Positions 23,381 through 36,621 of a DNA stretch of 64,000 bases are shown one piece after another; positions within the stretch are counted from its first letter, which is position 1; every line of letters begins with the position of its first letter. The DNA is taken from NCBI GenBank assembly GCA_964017155.1, contig OZ024857.1, positions 31,202,542 to 31,266,541 of the forward strand. Direction: 5' to 3'. The notes under the pieces were generated by a model, which saw only the letters and a program-made list of their open reading frames with translations, was not told where the DNA came from and did not search any database. Source of the DNA: Oasisia sp. SBJ-2009. Its lineage: Eukaryota > Annelida > Polychaeta > Sabellida > Siboglinidae. The translations under genes and the position numbers were made by a program.

Positions 23381-23622
23381 TCAGCTTGCCACATGTTCAA
23401 AAGCTATTGCATCTTCAACCATCTGCATCTTGTCACTGAAGTATTCGCGGAACCACTGAACATGTTCTGTCTTCTGTGTAATAGTCAGGTACGGGTTCTT
23501 GGAGAGTCCTGTAGAGACGAGCTCCATAAAATGGCGAATGGGGCCGCGGCTGGGGAATTCCTCAATGAGGTGGTCCAGGAAGACGTGCTCATGAAAGCCA
23601 GCCTGGGCCTCCTCCTCCAAAC
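23381..23622 (-). CDS. MRPS31: MRPS31 (mS31) last exon, copy C
   Basis: Closest of the three to the family consensus: FPSRGPIRHFMELV and GLSKNPYL are both kept, and the frame is open to its stop codon. Acceptor at 23623-23624. As in B, an upstream stop codon should prevent its translation in a normally spliced message. Confidence 0.9.
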
Positions 23623-23639
23623 CTGGAACACAGGCAACA

Positions 23640-24692
23640 ATTGATATTCTTCAACACAGGCAACAAGTGACATTCTACAACATGTCAACAAGTGACATTC
23701 TACAACACAGGCAACAAGTTACATTCTACAACACAGGCAACAAGTTACACTCTACAACATGTCAACAAGTGACATTCTACAACACGTCAAGAGTGACATT
23801 CTACCACACAGGCAACAAGTGACATTCTACATCACATGCAACAACTGCCATTCTACAACACGTCAAAAAGTGACATACCACGACACATGCAACAAGTGAC
23901 ATTCTACAACACATGCTACAAGTGACATTCTACAACACATGCAACAAGTGACGTTCTAAAACACATGCAACAAGTGACATTGTATAACACATGCAACAAG
24001 TGACATTCTACAACACATGCAACAAGTGACATTCTACGACACAGGCGACAAGTTACACTCTACAACATGTCAACAAGTGACATTCTACAACATGTCAACA
24101 AGTGACATTCTACAACACATGCAACAAGTGACATTCTTCGACACAGGCAACAAGTGACATTCTACAATATGTCAACAAGTAACATTCTACAACACGCCAA
24201 GGGTGACATTCTATGACACAGGCAACAAGTGCAATTCTACAACACGTCAACAAGTGACTTTCCAAGACACAGGCAACAAGTGACATTCTATGACACAGGC
24301 AACAAGTGACATTGTACAAAACAGTCAACAACTGATATTCTACAACACATGCAACAAGTGATATTCTACAACACGTGCAACAAGTGACAATCTACAACAC
24401 AGGCAACAAGTGACATTCTACAACAAATTCAACAAGTGATATTCTACAACACAGACAACAAGTGACATTCTACAACAGATGCAACAAGTGGTATTCTACA
24501 ACATATGCAACAAGTGACATTCTATAACACATGCAACAAGTGCCATTCTACAACACATGCAACAAGTGCCATTCTACAAAACGTCAACAAGTGACATTCT
24601 ATAACACAGAAAACAAGTGACATTCTACCACATGTGCAACAAGTGACATTCTACAACACATGCAACAAGTGACATTCTACAACACATGCAAC
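23640..24692. repeat. 26-bp satellite, unit C
   Basis: Same monomer family. The linker to the 31-bp satellite is present once, at about 24693-24780. Confidence 0.95.
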
Positions 24693-24779
24693 AATTGTTG
24701 GTTTTCTAAAGTGTGTGACTGACTGGAAATATGTTTTTGTTTAGTGAATTGTTGAGACAAGATGAAAAGATTTCCTCAC

Positions 24780-26160
24780 TGCCTGGCTAGAGAGAACAGG
24801 TGGCTGGCTGGTAGAGACTGGAGAGAAGAGGTGGCTGGCTGACAGAAACTGGAGAGAACAGGAGGCTGGCTGGCAGGGGCTGGAGAGAACAGGTGGCTGG
24901 CTGGCAGACACTGGAGAGAACAGGTGGCTGGCTGACAGAGACTGGAGAGAACAGGTGGCTGCCCGGCAGAGACTGCGGAGAACAGGTGGCTGGCTGGCAG
25001 CGACTGTAGAGAACAGGTGGCTGGCTGGCAGTGACTGGAGAGAACAGGTGGCTGGCTGGCAGAGACTGGAGAGAACAGGTGGCTGGCTGGCAGTGACTGG
25101 AGAGAACAGGTGGCTGGCTGGCAGTGACTGTAGAGAACAGGTGGCTGGCTGGCAGTTACTGGAGAGAACAGGTGGCTGGCTGGCAGAGACTGGAGAGAAC
25201 AGGTGGCTGGCTGGCAGCGACTGTAGAGAACAGGTGGCTGGCTGGCAGTGACTGGAGAGAACAGGTGGCTGGCTGGCAGCGATTGTAGAGAACAGGTGGC
25301 TGGCTGGCAGTGACTGGAGAGAACAGGTGACTGGCCAGCAGAGACTGGAGAGAACAGGTGGCTGGCTGGCAGAGACTGGAGAGAACAGGAGGCTGGCTGG
25401 CAGAGACTGGAGAGAACAGGCGGCTGGCTGACAGAGACTGGAGAGAACAGGGGGCTGGCTGGCAGAGACTGGAGAGAACAGGAGGCTGGCTGACAGAGAC
25501 TGGTGAGAACAGGTGGCTGGCTGGCAGGCAGAGACTGGAGAGAACAGGTGGCTGGCTGGCAGAGACTGGAGAGAACAGGTGGCTGGCTGACAGAGACTGG
25601 AGAGAACAGGTGGCTGGCTGACAGAGACTGGAGAGAACAGGTGGCTGGCTGGCAGAGACTGGAGAGAACAGGTGGCTGGCTGACAGAGACTGGAGAGAAC
25701 ATGTGGCTGGCCGGCAGAGACTGGAGAGAACCGGAAGCTGGCTGGCAGAGACTGGAGAGAACAGGTGGCTGCCCGGCAGAGACTGCAGAGAACAGGTGGC
25801 TGGCTGGCTGAGTCTGGAGAGAACAGGTGGCTGGCTGACAGAGACTGGAGAGAACATGTGGCTGGCCGGCAGAGACTGGAGAGAACCGGAAGCTGGCTGG
25901 CAGAGACTGGAGAGAACAGGTGGCTGCCCGGCAGAGACTGCAGAGAACAGGTGGCTGGCTGGCAGGGACTTGAGAGAACAGGTGGCTGGCTGACAGAGAC
26001 TGGAGAGAACAGGAAGCTGGCTGACAGAGACTGGAGAGAACAGGAAGCTGGCTGACAGAGACTGGAGAGAACAGGAAGCTGGCTGACAGAGACTGGAGAG
26101 AACAGGAGGCTGGCTGGCAGTGACAGGAGAGAACAGGTGGCTGGCCGGCAGAGACAACAG
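24780..26160. repeat. 31-bp satellite, unit C
   Basis: Same monomer, with local doublets of variant monomers. Ends at the conserved AGAATGAGCAGTGCTCGACA flank. Confidence 0.96.
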
Positions 26161-26210
26161 AGAATGAGCAGTGCTCGACACTAATGTTTGCTACCTGTGT
26201 TGGACAAGTA

Positions 26211-27502
26211 CATTCATGTTAAGTTTCAGAAATGCCAAAACAGTAGATTTATGCGTAAATCGGAGGGTCTTAGAAAATCGGGCTTTTATACATAAATCGG
26301 AGGGTCTCGGAAAATCGAACTTTTATGCGTAAGTAGTTTTTTAACCATATATGCGAATAATATACACTATATTTCACAAAAGGATTACATTCTATTGATT
26401 AACACATACAATTGTATTATTACTAACAGTTCACCAGTCATTATACACCATACATAATAAAAAATCCATTATTGTTAATTTTATAAATAAAATGTGTTGC
26501 TGTTTAGCTCTTGTAACTTAAAAAGAACGGAAATTCATAAATCAATAAAATTACAATGTTGAGTAATTTATTTGTGTTTTTGCCATTCAGGTATAACATT
26601 ATCACTCAACATTAGCATGTTTGTTCAACTTCTGATATTTATCATATTTTGCAAAGAATCCCGTGCATGAAAAGCAGCAGCATCTACATGATATTTTATT
26701 ATACAAAATTTATTACATAACTAACTTTATCTTTACATGTCAAACTTGAACATAGCATTTTTATTATTTGTAAGCCAGTCTGAGCCATGGTAACACAGGC
26801 ATGGTTGGGAGACATTAAAACAAGCATGCATTCGTTTGTTAATAAGAATGTTTTTAATTTACATGTCTAATATACTCAAATAGTAATGCTTAGCAATAAG
26901 TACATCAACTTTCAAACATGCACATGTAGTGTAGATAAATGGATGGACATTATTTGTGTATATGTGAACGGATTGAGCTTTGCCCTACAAGACCGGAACG
27001 TATACGGTGGGCGATAATAGGGTATCGGAGTTGTTCGCGGTGCTCCCATAATAAAGCTTATAAACAATGTCAACAACAGGCAAGGGGTAGGCATTGCACC
27101 TAGATATTTATTAGACTGTTTTAGATGTTAAGTCATCAAAGTAAGATGTGATTTAAATAACTCCAATTCAGGCCATTGTTCAATTTGTTGTCGGCGCCAC
27201 TGGTGTCTCTGACTCCGTTTGTACTTTGTGGGCATTAAATTAGCTCAGTCTCGGACTCGATTGCAATTACTTCAATTAGTTTTAACTGGCATTGCCATTG
27301 TGAGGCGACACAGAACAATACATGAGACAATATCCAGCCAGAAATAAAAACAATTATCTACAAGCAGCTGGGTAAGTTAGGTAGAATTTGTTTGTTTGGG
27401 TTTCATTGAAAACCGGGAGATTTGCTGCTCCCGCCGGGAAACCGGGAGATGTAGTACAATACCGGGAGGCTCCCGGCGAAACCGGGAGACTTAACATGTA
27501 TG
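26211..27502. mobile_element. Nonautonomous DNA transposon inserted in unit C
   Basis: B and D read through the site (GACAAGTACACTGTCC); C has 1292 extra bases. The ends are imperfect inverted repeats: CATTCATGTTAAGTTTC at the left, and CATACATGTTAAGTCTC as the reverse complement of the right end. CAAGTA is duplicated at both flanks (26205-26210, 27503-27508). Subterminal repeats are present: AAATCGGAGGGTCT twice at the left, ACCGGGAGA-type repeats at the right. I recognise no transposase. A stretch near 26985-27045 resembles the reverse complement of 56990-57045. Confidence 0.85.
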
Positions 27503-28069
27503 CAAGTACACTGTCCAGGACACTTCTCTGGCATAACTTGGGTTGCAGTATCAACTGTTTATTAAAGTAAAAAAGTTTGAAAGATTTGATAGATCATTTT
27601 ATTTATAATTCTATCTTGTACTTTTTAACTCTTAGTCACTTGGCAGAGCAGTAACGTCACATCAAAAACATAGAAATCACGTGTTTTAGTTGTCTTCATT
27701 AAGAAAATGTTTCTTAGATACATATACAACGTTTGAAAATGGGCTATCTTGGAATGCAGAATGTTGAAATGTAATGAGTCCATACAAAACCATCAATACC
27801 AAACAAAGACAGCAATTGTAAAAGTCACAGTAAATATCATTTTCTTGTAGTACCATTATGGATTATGCATCCCCAGCACAGTAACACACAAGGTGCGGCA
27901 ATAATAGTAGTGTTTATGATTAATGTAATTTTTGTGTGGGACAAGTTGGTTTCTGTTTGGATGTGTAAGTAAACATTATTAGTACTTCTAGTGTTACCAG
28001 ACAAGTAGTTTTTGGATATGAACATTGAGCCCTTATGACTAGTTGACTGGAGCTTAGATGCTGTCGTAC

Positions 28070-28216
28070 CTTACTCATTGTCAACTGGAAACTTCCAGAC
28101 AAAGCCTCGCTTTGTCCAAGTGATCATCTCGTCGAAGGCGGAGGGTGGAGGGAGGTCAGCCAGCTTCTCCAGACTCTCACGCTCCACCTGTTCAAACAGG
28201 CTCCACTCCCGCGCCA
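28070..28216 (-). pseudogene. MRPS31: MRPS31 penultimate exon, copy C, with premature stop
   Basis: Same as copy B, including the TAA (28071-28073) and the GFVW variant of the GILW block, so the two copies share derived changes. Donor GT at 28068-28069. Confidence 0.85.
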
Positions 28217-28481
28217 CTGCAACAAGGCACCAGTGACTATGAGTAGTCATGTTTTAGTCAAGAATATAAAGAACACGATTACACAGGATTGTTACTACCT
28301 GGTAGCAGTAGTTTGTGAAAGACAACTGAAGAGAATGTAGTAACATCTCAATCTCAACTTAAACTGTGACATTCTTTATAATATACATTACACATTACAA
28401 TTCAATGTCAACAAAAACAGCATACAGTAATGTAAGGGCCAGCAATTAACATTGACACGAAAACTATTAGGATGAGACTAC

Positions 28482-28604
28482 CATTGAATGATGGAATCAC
28501 AAACACTCAAGGTCTTATTGTGTGTTGACTCCTCAGCTGGCTTCACATCATTGAATATCCCCAATGCGTCACCCTCAAACAGTTTCAAGTCAACCTTCAC
28601 TGTC
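28482..28604 (-). pseudogene. MRPS31: MRPS31 middle exon (LFEGDALGIF), copy C
   Basis: Same reading as copy B, differing only by point changes. Confidence 0.7.
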
Positions 28605-29588
28605 CTGTGTATGAGAAACATGACAATAAATTGCTGGGCAGTGTAGGTTCTGTAACATTATTATGCATGTAGGCAGTATGAGAACATTGCACAAAATGTT
28701 TCTAATATTCAGTTTTAGTTCTAGGAATTGCTTATTCCTCCTGTCTCACATCAAATGAACTTTTAAGTTTTAACTGTACACAGGTATAATTTTATTTATT
28801 AAAAGTAAACATACACTGCATCAAAATACTTGGAACCCAAGCTCAGAGATGCTTTAAACAATCTGAAATGAGCTGAGCCAGGCCAGCAAACCAAATCACA
28901 TTTCTTGTTTCAAGCGCCATATTTATTTAGTAGACTATCCTGTAATTCATTATTCTGTTAAGGACAGAAGCTCTTGAACAACAAATACTTAGTGGAGAGA
29001 CCAGATATTAAATCTAAGAAATGTGTTAAAGGAGCCACTCTATTCCTAGGTATTATTTAATTAAAACCTATAACAATTATGTAGAATGCATTCTGCAGAA
29101 GTGTCAACTTACAGCATTTTAAAATACTGAATCTCCAATTTCTCCAACCCCCAGACAAATTCGAAAGAAGTCTAAGTCTACAAACCATGCCCATGGGCCT
29201 GCTAAATTAAAATAAAAAAGTTGGCTCAATACATTCAAAACTGCTGGAGACGTGGGTCAACATAGTCAGGTCTCAGGTGGTTTACAGCAAACAGCCCAAA
29301 CTTGGGGTAACACAGGAGTTGTTCTCTAGAATTAGTGAATCCACTACAGGTTACACATTTATCCCCTGTGTGGGATCTTTTATTTCCCACACACACACAC
29401 ACACACATATACAGAGAAAAACTGTTTATATTATAGAAGTAAATGCAATAAATGTTCTCATTACTGACTTATTTTTATTATGTTTATTTATGTGTGTATT
29501 TTATAATAATTTATTTCAAAACATGGTTTGCCAAGCAAGCAAGGGGTGGTCAAGACACCATAATGACATGTAGTTCTATAAATACTAA

Positions 29589-29753
29589 GGTGATGACCCT
29601 TTTGACCCCAGCATACTTTCACTGATGCTGCAACGGTCAACCCTCTTTGGCTTTCTGAAGGTGTGTTGTGATTCACTGTCGCTTTCCACGTCATGGCTAG
29701 CACCCCTATGTCGGGGGCCCCGCTTCTCAACGTTTAGGCCCACAAATAGGTCA
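29589..29753 (-). pseudogene. MRPS31: MRPS31-like exon (SESQHTFRKPKR), copy C, donor lost
   Basis: Carries exactly the same donor-removing deletion as B. Confidence 0.55.
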
Positions 29754-29827
29754 CTGCAAGACGTGGTTAGAAACTCAGAAATGTAAAAGAACATGATAAG
29801 TTATAAACACGTGATAATTTTTTTTCA

Positions 29828-30049
29828 TTATTCAACAAAAATGTTACATAATAATATTTTTGTGAGTATATTGTACTTTTTAAGGTCAATAAATAAACTG
29901 ACTGCATGTTTGTTACTGTCCTTAGCATTTGTGATTTCTTCCATCAAATACAAACAGCATGTCACATGGTACACTAGTTTGTCATTAAAAACAACTAAAC
30001 TGGCCAATAGCAGTGATTGACATGAATGGCTGCCACATAAACCATTCAC
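29828..30049 (-). pseudogene. Reverse transcriptase relic in intron, unit C
   Basis: Same remnant as in B, with identical reading over the RT block. Confidence 0.7.
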
Positions 30050-30147
30050 ACGCTAAAACACTTTTGATTAATTACTTTTTTGAGACTGGCAAACAATTCT
30101 TTCTGGCTAAGGGCCTGACTGAAACTTTGAAACACTAGCTAACTAAC

Positions 30148-31718
30148 TATAGGTAGCATCCTTGTGGGCCAGCAGGGGTCTATAGGTAGCACCCTTGTGG
30201 GCCAGCAGGGGTCGATATGTAGCATCCTTGTGGGCCAGCAGGGGTCTATAGGTAGCATCCGTGTGGGCCATCCCTCTATAGGTAGCATCCTTGTGTGCCA
30301 TGGGGTCTATAGGTAGGATCGTTGTGGGCCAGGGGTCTATAGATAGCATCCTTGTGGGCCAGTACGGGTCTATATGTAGCATCCTTGTGGGCCAGGGGTC
30401 TAGAGGTAGCATCCTTGTGGGCCAGCACGGGCCAATATGTAGCATCCTTGTGGGCCAGGGGTCTATAGGTAGCATCCTTGTGGGTCAGCTGGGGCTATAG
30501 GTAGCATCCTTGGGGGCCAGGGGTCAATAGATAGCATCCTTGTGGGCCAGTACGGCTCTATATGTAGCATCCTTGTGGGCCAGGGGTCTATATGTAGCAT
30601 CCTTGTGGGCCAGCAGGGGCTATATGTTGCATCCTTGGGGGCCAGGGGTCTATAGGTAGCATCCTTGTGGGCCAGGGGTCTATAGGTAGCATCCTTGTGG
30701 GCCAGGGGTCTATAGGTAGCATTGTTGGGGGCCAGGGGTCTATAGGTAGCATCCTTGTGGGCCAGGGGTCTATAGGTAGCATCCTTGTGGGCCAGGGGAC
30801 TATAGGTAGCATCGTTGGGGGCCAGGGGTCTATAGGTAGCATCCTTGTGGGCCAGGGGTCTATAGGTAGCATCTTTGTGGGCCAGGAGTCTATAGGTAGC
30901 ATCCTTGTGGGCCAGGGGTCTATAGGTAGCATCCTTGTGGGCCAGGGGTCTATAGGTAGCATCCTTGTGGGCCAGGAGTCTATAGGTAGCATCCTTGTGG
31001 GCCACGGGTCTATAGGTAGCATCCTTGTGGGACAGGGGTCTATAGGTAGCATCCTTGTGGGCCAGCAGGGGCTGTAGGTAGCATCCTTGTGGGCCAGGGG
31101 TCTATAGGTAGCATCCTTGTGGGCCAGGGGTCTCTAGGTAGCATCCTTGTGGGCCAGGGGTCTATAGGTAGCATCCTTGTGGGCCAGGCGTCTATAGGTA
31201 GCATCCTTGTTGGCCAGGGGTCTATAGGTAGCATCCTTGTGGGCAAGCAGGGGTCTATAGGTAGCATCCTTATGGGCAACGGGTCTATAGGTAGCATCCT
31301 TGTGGGCCAGGGGTCTACCGGTAGCATCCCTGTGGGCCAGCAGGGTTCTATAGGTAGCATCCTTGTGGGCCAGCAGGGGCTATACGTAGCATCCTTGGGG
31401 GCCAGGGGTCTATAGGTAGCATCCTTGTGGGCCAGGGGTCTATAGGTAGCATCGTTGGGGGCCAGGGGTCTATAGGTAGCATCCTTGTGGGCCAGGGGTC
31501 TATAGGTAGCATCCTTGTGGGCAAGCAGGTGTCTATAGGTAGCATCCTTGTGGGCAACGGGTCTATAGGTAGCATCCCTGTGGGCAAGCAGGGGTCTAAT
31601 GGTAGCATCCTTGTGGGCAACGGGTCTATAGGTAGCACCCCTGTGGGCCAGGGGTCTACCGGTAGCATCCCTGTGGGCCAGCAGGGTTCTATAGGTAGCA
31701 TCCTTGTGGGCCAGCCTA
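30148..31718. repeat. 30-bp satellite, unit C
   Basis: Longest of the three arrays of this monomer. Flanked by AACTAACTATAG on one side and CCTAGATTCTACCCCTGGCA on the other, as in B and D. Confidence 0.96.
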
Positions 31719-31894
31719 GATTCTACCCCTGGCACATGCCTTTGCAAAACTCCTTTTAACATCATCCAATGAAATTGCCCAGAAATAATCTGGTCAGTCT
31801 CTGACCGTGAGATATAATTGTGGATGATTTTAACCACACGCTACTTGTGTTACTTGCTCGGACATGAATGGGCATCATGTATTGGGATTCTCAC

Positions 31895-31961
31895 CAGACG
31901 TGTATCCATCATCAAATTGGGGCATGTATTTGTGCTGTTCCCGTGGCTGATGCAATAGTGA
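31895..31961 (-). pseudogene. MRPS31: Exon candidate (MPQFDDGYTS), unit C
   Basis: Trp of the PWEQ block is changed to Arg (TGG to CGG). Splice borders are kept. Confidence 0.45.
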
Positions 31962-32693
31962 CTGACGAAGGCAGTTGTTATTATATCAGAGTTCGTCTCT
32001 GCTCAACGCCATGGTTTGCAGATCCAACCAGCCAAAGTGACCTTTGGCTTCCAAGGATGATATGTGGGTTTTATATGTTGTAAAGCCTCATGAACAATTA
32101 GGGTTGGATCTGCTGCTATATTAAATTTAATATATTTTATCATTATATTATTAATTAGTAGCAGTGTAATTACAGTGATCGAAACCTAGGGTATTACGAT
32201 TAATATATACAGTGCCTGATGGGCAGTCAAACAGACCTCTGAATGACAGGAATGGTACAGAAGTATAATAATATAATCCATGTTGTGCTTCATCTGATAA
32301 TAAAAAACCACTGCCACAGTGACAAATAAGTGTCTAGTGTTTACTCTCACAGAGATCCATGCAGGAGGCTATGTTCACATTACTGATCCAAAGAAAAACA
32401 ATTCTTGCCAGCACCAAAGCAATGACCTACCATACATTAGTTCTACTTAAAGTCTTAATTATTGTGGAAGCTCGGTTAACTTCTCACTCAACAACTTGGT
32501 GTATGTCAGACTATTTTATTTAGATATTACTAAATTGCATCACTCATATAATTATTATCTGTAGGAATGTGTCCAAACTCTAACCATAGTTTAAAATCTA
32601 AATAAGTCATTAGTTGGATACATCTACGCATTTGTACAGTTAAGTTTGGATCATTATAAGTGCATCACCTCCCACGTGCTAAAATCCACTCAC

Positions 32694-32816
32694 CTCTTTT
32701 TGCAACTTGGCTCTTACTCTCACCAGGTTGGTGGTTTCCCCAACGATCCGTCATATCACATCTTCATATTGTATCTCCGGAAGAGGGCATCCACCTCCCG
32801 TAGTTCTGCCGCCCAG
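32694..32816 (-). pseudogene. Degenerate exon-like segment, unit C
   Basis: Same as unit B. Confidence 0.3.
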
Positions 32817-32867
32817 CTAGAAAGAATGTAGCAAATGAACACAAAGGTATACATTAATGGCATAATG

Positions 32868-33030
32868 ATAAAGTTAAGTTCTTATATAGCGCAGTAGCCA
32901 ATCCTCACGACTATTCAAAACACTGAACACTACTTCCCTGGCAGACCTGTCAATCAAACACTATCTTATCTTCTCTAGGAAGTATCCAGCCACACTGCAA
33001 TTAGTGTGCGAAGGCCGAAGGCTGCTCATA
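32868..33030 (-). mobile_element. Possible LINE/SINE 3'-tail relic, unit C
   Basis: Homologous copy of the relic in unit A. Confidence 0.4.
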
Positions 33031-33596
33031 CAAAAATATATAATATATAAGAAACAGTACAACAATATAACCATTTATTCTACAATGTTTGCACACTGAT
33101 GATATTAAAACCACATTGATATCTGAGAAACAATACAGTAAATTAATGAACTGCAAGACAGGTATCTAAGTGTGTAATTTATATGCTAGCCTCTGTAATA
33201 TAATAACATTGTAGAACATTGGCTGGCTATTGTACAGTTTTGCATATGCTGGAAATAAATATTGAGTTGAGAAGCTATAGTTTATCATAAAAAGCAAGAC
33301 CATAACTATGATCAGTTATGATTAGTATTCAAATGTATGATCACGTAGAAATGGTGTAATCAACTATGACTTTTTAGAAGCAATTTTTTTAATCTGCACT
33401 ACAACATTAGTACAGTCATGATAACCATAACATCTAGACATAGTCATGGAGTCGATTACATTGCACTGTAAATATATTCCTATTAAACCTGTACTTAATT
33501 TCCTTCCTATTACTATCACATTATTATTAATATTCAATTAATTAGATGTAAAAAAGATTAGATGTGAAGAATTTGTATTAAATATCATTATCAATA

Positions 33597-33685
33597 ATGT
33601 TTCGGTCAATAAGCCCAAGCCAGGGGTAATTTTGCACGGAGTGCAATACCTGTTGGTATCGAGCCAACAACTAAAACCGAGTCAT
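33597..33685. other. Foldable 89-nt element, unit C
   Basis: As in unit B. Confidence 0.35.
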
Positions 33686-34135
33686 TAGCAGATACCATTG
33701 TTATAAACATATAATTTGTTTGATAAATTTATTCAGTTACTCCAAAAGGCAAGCTGATTATTTTTGTAAGACTATGGTAACTTTTCTCCTGGCCTAGGCA
33801 TTGCATAGTGTAGTGTAACAGCATTATTGACAGATAACATATCGCAGCGATAATGTGGAAACAAATTAACAAGTGTTCTGACAACTAATTCCAACAGACA
33901 GATAAATATAAGTAAGTGAAATCAAAACATTCACAAAATAGTACAGTGCATACTGGATGTGTCAAATTTGCAGGAACCCAATTTTGTCAATTCAATTTGC
34001 ATGTAATCTGTGCTTTCCCATGCATACACCAAACTATCAGGTACACAAAAATAATGCAATGAGAGAAATATCAAGTGTGAGTATCTAAATCATTTTAAAT
34101 CTTTACCAATATGGTAATAGCCAATTTACACATAC

Positions 34136-34177
34136 CTTAGCAATGTGCATGAACTGCAGTATACTTTTTGAGGAATC
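34136..34177 (-). pseudogene. Short exon candidate near the 5' end, unit C
   Basis: As in B except for one base: the codon before the final Lys reads GCT, giving FMHIAK. Confidence 0.3.
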
Positions 34178-34809
34178 CTGGCCTGGAATATCGCTAGGAA
34201 GACCCGACTGTTCGTCACCTAGCTTGGACAACGAAACATAAACAAAGCTGCGGCAATGCATTTTATCGCTCATTCAGTTGTATTTCGAACGTAATGTAAA
34301 CTTACCTTTAGTTCAACGTCAAAAGTGTCCAATGCAACGACGTATCAGCACAAACTTCATCAGTAGTAAATAGCTACGATGTGCAAGTTTCAATGTTTTG
34401 AAGGTCCACAGATGATGAAGTTCAATCACAAAAAAACTAAATTTGTACAAAGCCAAGCCAAGTCAAAATTACCCAGGATTCATAGCTGAGATATCAAAGA
34501 ATTACTCTCTTAAGTATCCGCAAGATGGGGCCACCTCTACAGGTTTTATCTCCACCAGATGCTTTCGGATGCGTGGGGTCAAACGGGTTAAACGTCATGG
34601 CCTATTCGCGGGACGAAACGACGTGATTTTTAGACCTGCTATAACACTGGCATAAAATCAGTTGTGTCGGACAATCGAGTAGCGTTTCAGTAAAATTAAC
34701 GGCTACCATTGTTTATCTGAGGTATCGAAAAAGACGTGCAAACAGACACCGCATTTTTCGTGGCCGAACGCATCTTACCTACTACGCACCCGGAATCAGA
34801 AGTAACTGT

Positions 34810-35115
34810 TAAACCGGAGCCGGAATTAATAGCGGAACCGGAACCAGAAGTATCTGCGCAACCGCAACCGGAAATAATGCGCAACCGCAACCGGATGTGA
34901 TGCGCAACCGGAACCGGGTGGGATGCGCAACCGGAACCGGATGTGTTGCGCAACCGGAACCGGATATGATGCGCAACCGGAACCGGATGTGGTGCGCAAC
35001 CAGAACAGGAAGTTATGCGCATCGGGAACCGGATGTGATGCGCAGCCGGAAACGGATGTGATGCGCAACCGGAACCGGAAGTAATGCGCAACTGGTCCCG
35101 GAAGTAATGCGCAAC
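34810..35115. repeat. GC-rich 23-bp satellite, unit C
   Basis: Same monomer, fewer copies. Confidence 0.93.
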
Positions 35116-35394
35116 CTACGTTCCGCTCACAAAACGCACATCGTGAAGAAAAACACCACGTCTCTCCGCTGTCATAACAACGTTGAGTTATAGACGCCAG
35201 TAATCCAAGCGAAAATACACCGTGAGCAGTACGCACAAATATCGCAAAGTGACAGCAGTCACAACAGAAAACGGTTCGTGCTCGCCGCCCTACAAAACAC
35301 GTCTCGACGACGACAATTCGACCGCAGAACTGACGAGAAGCGCGAGCGCGTTCTACTCTGCAACGGCAGTTGAATACAACAGCCCGCCTCGTGC

Positions 35395-35597
35395 GGCGTA
35401 ACGGCCGGCCTGATGCTGACGTTAGCAATAGGTAAACATTGTTGACAGTCTTGCCTCGCACGAGTGAGAACGCAGTGTTTATTTAAACTTATTATTTGAT
35501 TATTACAATTACTACTGATTGAACATAATAAAATAATACATATTATTAACATATTATTAGTTATTATAAAACATCATAGTCGAACATTATTATGGTA

Positions 35598-35647
<50 letters not shown>

Positions 35648-36620
35648 TTGAAACACCTCTACTTGATATGGATTTGAACGTCAACAAACCATTGGAAGCA
35701 GTGGTTTCGTGGGTTAGTGCTGGACTTGCAATGTAGACGCATCAGGACGAATCCCACCTCGAGACAATATTTTTTTTCAAATTATTGACATTTAGAACAC
35801 TGTATTTATTTAAACATATTAATTGTTTATTATTATTAATACTGATTGAACATTAAGAAATAATGTATATCAATAACAATTATTAGTGACTATACAATAT
35901 CATAGTCGCCACCTCGAGCGGCGGTCATGTTACTGCGCCGCGTAACGGCCGGCCAGTCGCTGATGTCAGCAATAGGTCAACATTGTTGACAGTCGTGCCT
36001 CGCTCGAGGGAGAACGCAGTGTTTATTTAAACTTATTATTTGATTATTACTATTACTACTGATTGAACATTATGAAATCATGCATATTAATAACATATTA
36101 TTAGTAATTATATAACACCATAGTCGAACATTATTATAGAAGTGTATATTTGAAACAAGTGCTACTTTATATGAATTTGAACATCAACAACGCATTGGAA
36201 GCAGTGGCTCTGTGGGTTCGTACTGCACTCGCAATGCAGACGCAGCAGGACGAGTGCCACGATGAGACATTTAGTTTTAGTTTTTCAAATTATCGACATT
36301 TAGAAGTGTTTATTTAAATTAATTATTTGATTATCATTATTATTATTGATTTGATATTATCAAATTATGCATATCAATAACATATTATTAGTGGTTATAC
36401 AATATTAGAGTCGCCACCTAGTAGAGAGGTTATGTGCCGCGTAAAGACCGGTCGGTAGCTAGGAGAAATTTGTTGTCAGTCGTTCCTCGTTCGAGAGCGA
36501 ACACAGTGTTTATTTAAACTTATTATTGGATTTTTACTATTACTACTGATTGAACATTATGAAATAATGTATATTAATAACTTAGTATTAGTGACTTGAA
36601 CAGTTGAGCTGAACATTATT
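35395..36620. repeat. Sub-repeat block with tRNA-like retroposon, unit D
   Basis: tRNA-like segments at about 35690-35770 and 36190-36270. About 15 bp of the GTGCGGCGG...CCGCGTAA stretch present in B is missing near 35397. Confidence 0.65.
35601..35646. repeat. TA microsatellite, unit D
   Basis: TA run at the homologous site. Confidence 0.97.
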
Positions 36621-36621
36621 A

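Larger units (their letters stand above)
21733..35526. repeat. MRPS31: Tandem unit C (13.8 kb, full length plus a 1.3-kb insertion)
   Basis: Same order as B, with a transposon insertion at 26211-27502 and a longer 30-bp satellite. It shares with B the stop in the penultimate exon and the lost splice donor, so B and C descend from one copy that was already broken. A 14-bp deletion at about 32033 removes GTATGTAGCACAGC-type sequence that A, B and D keep. Confidence 0.92.
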
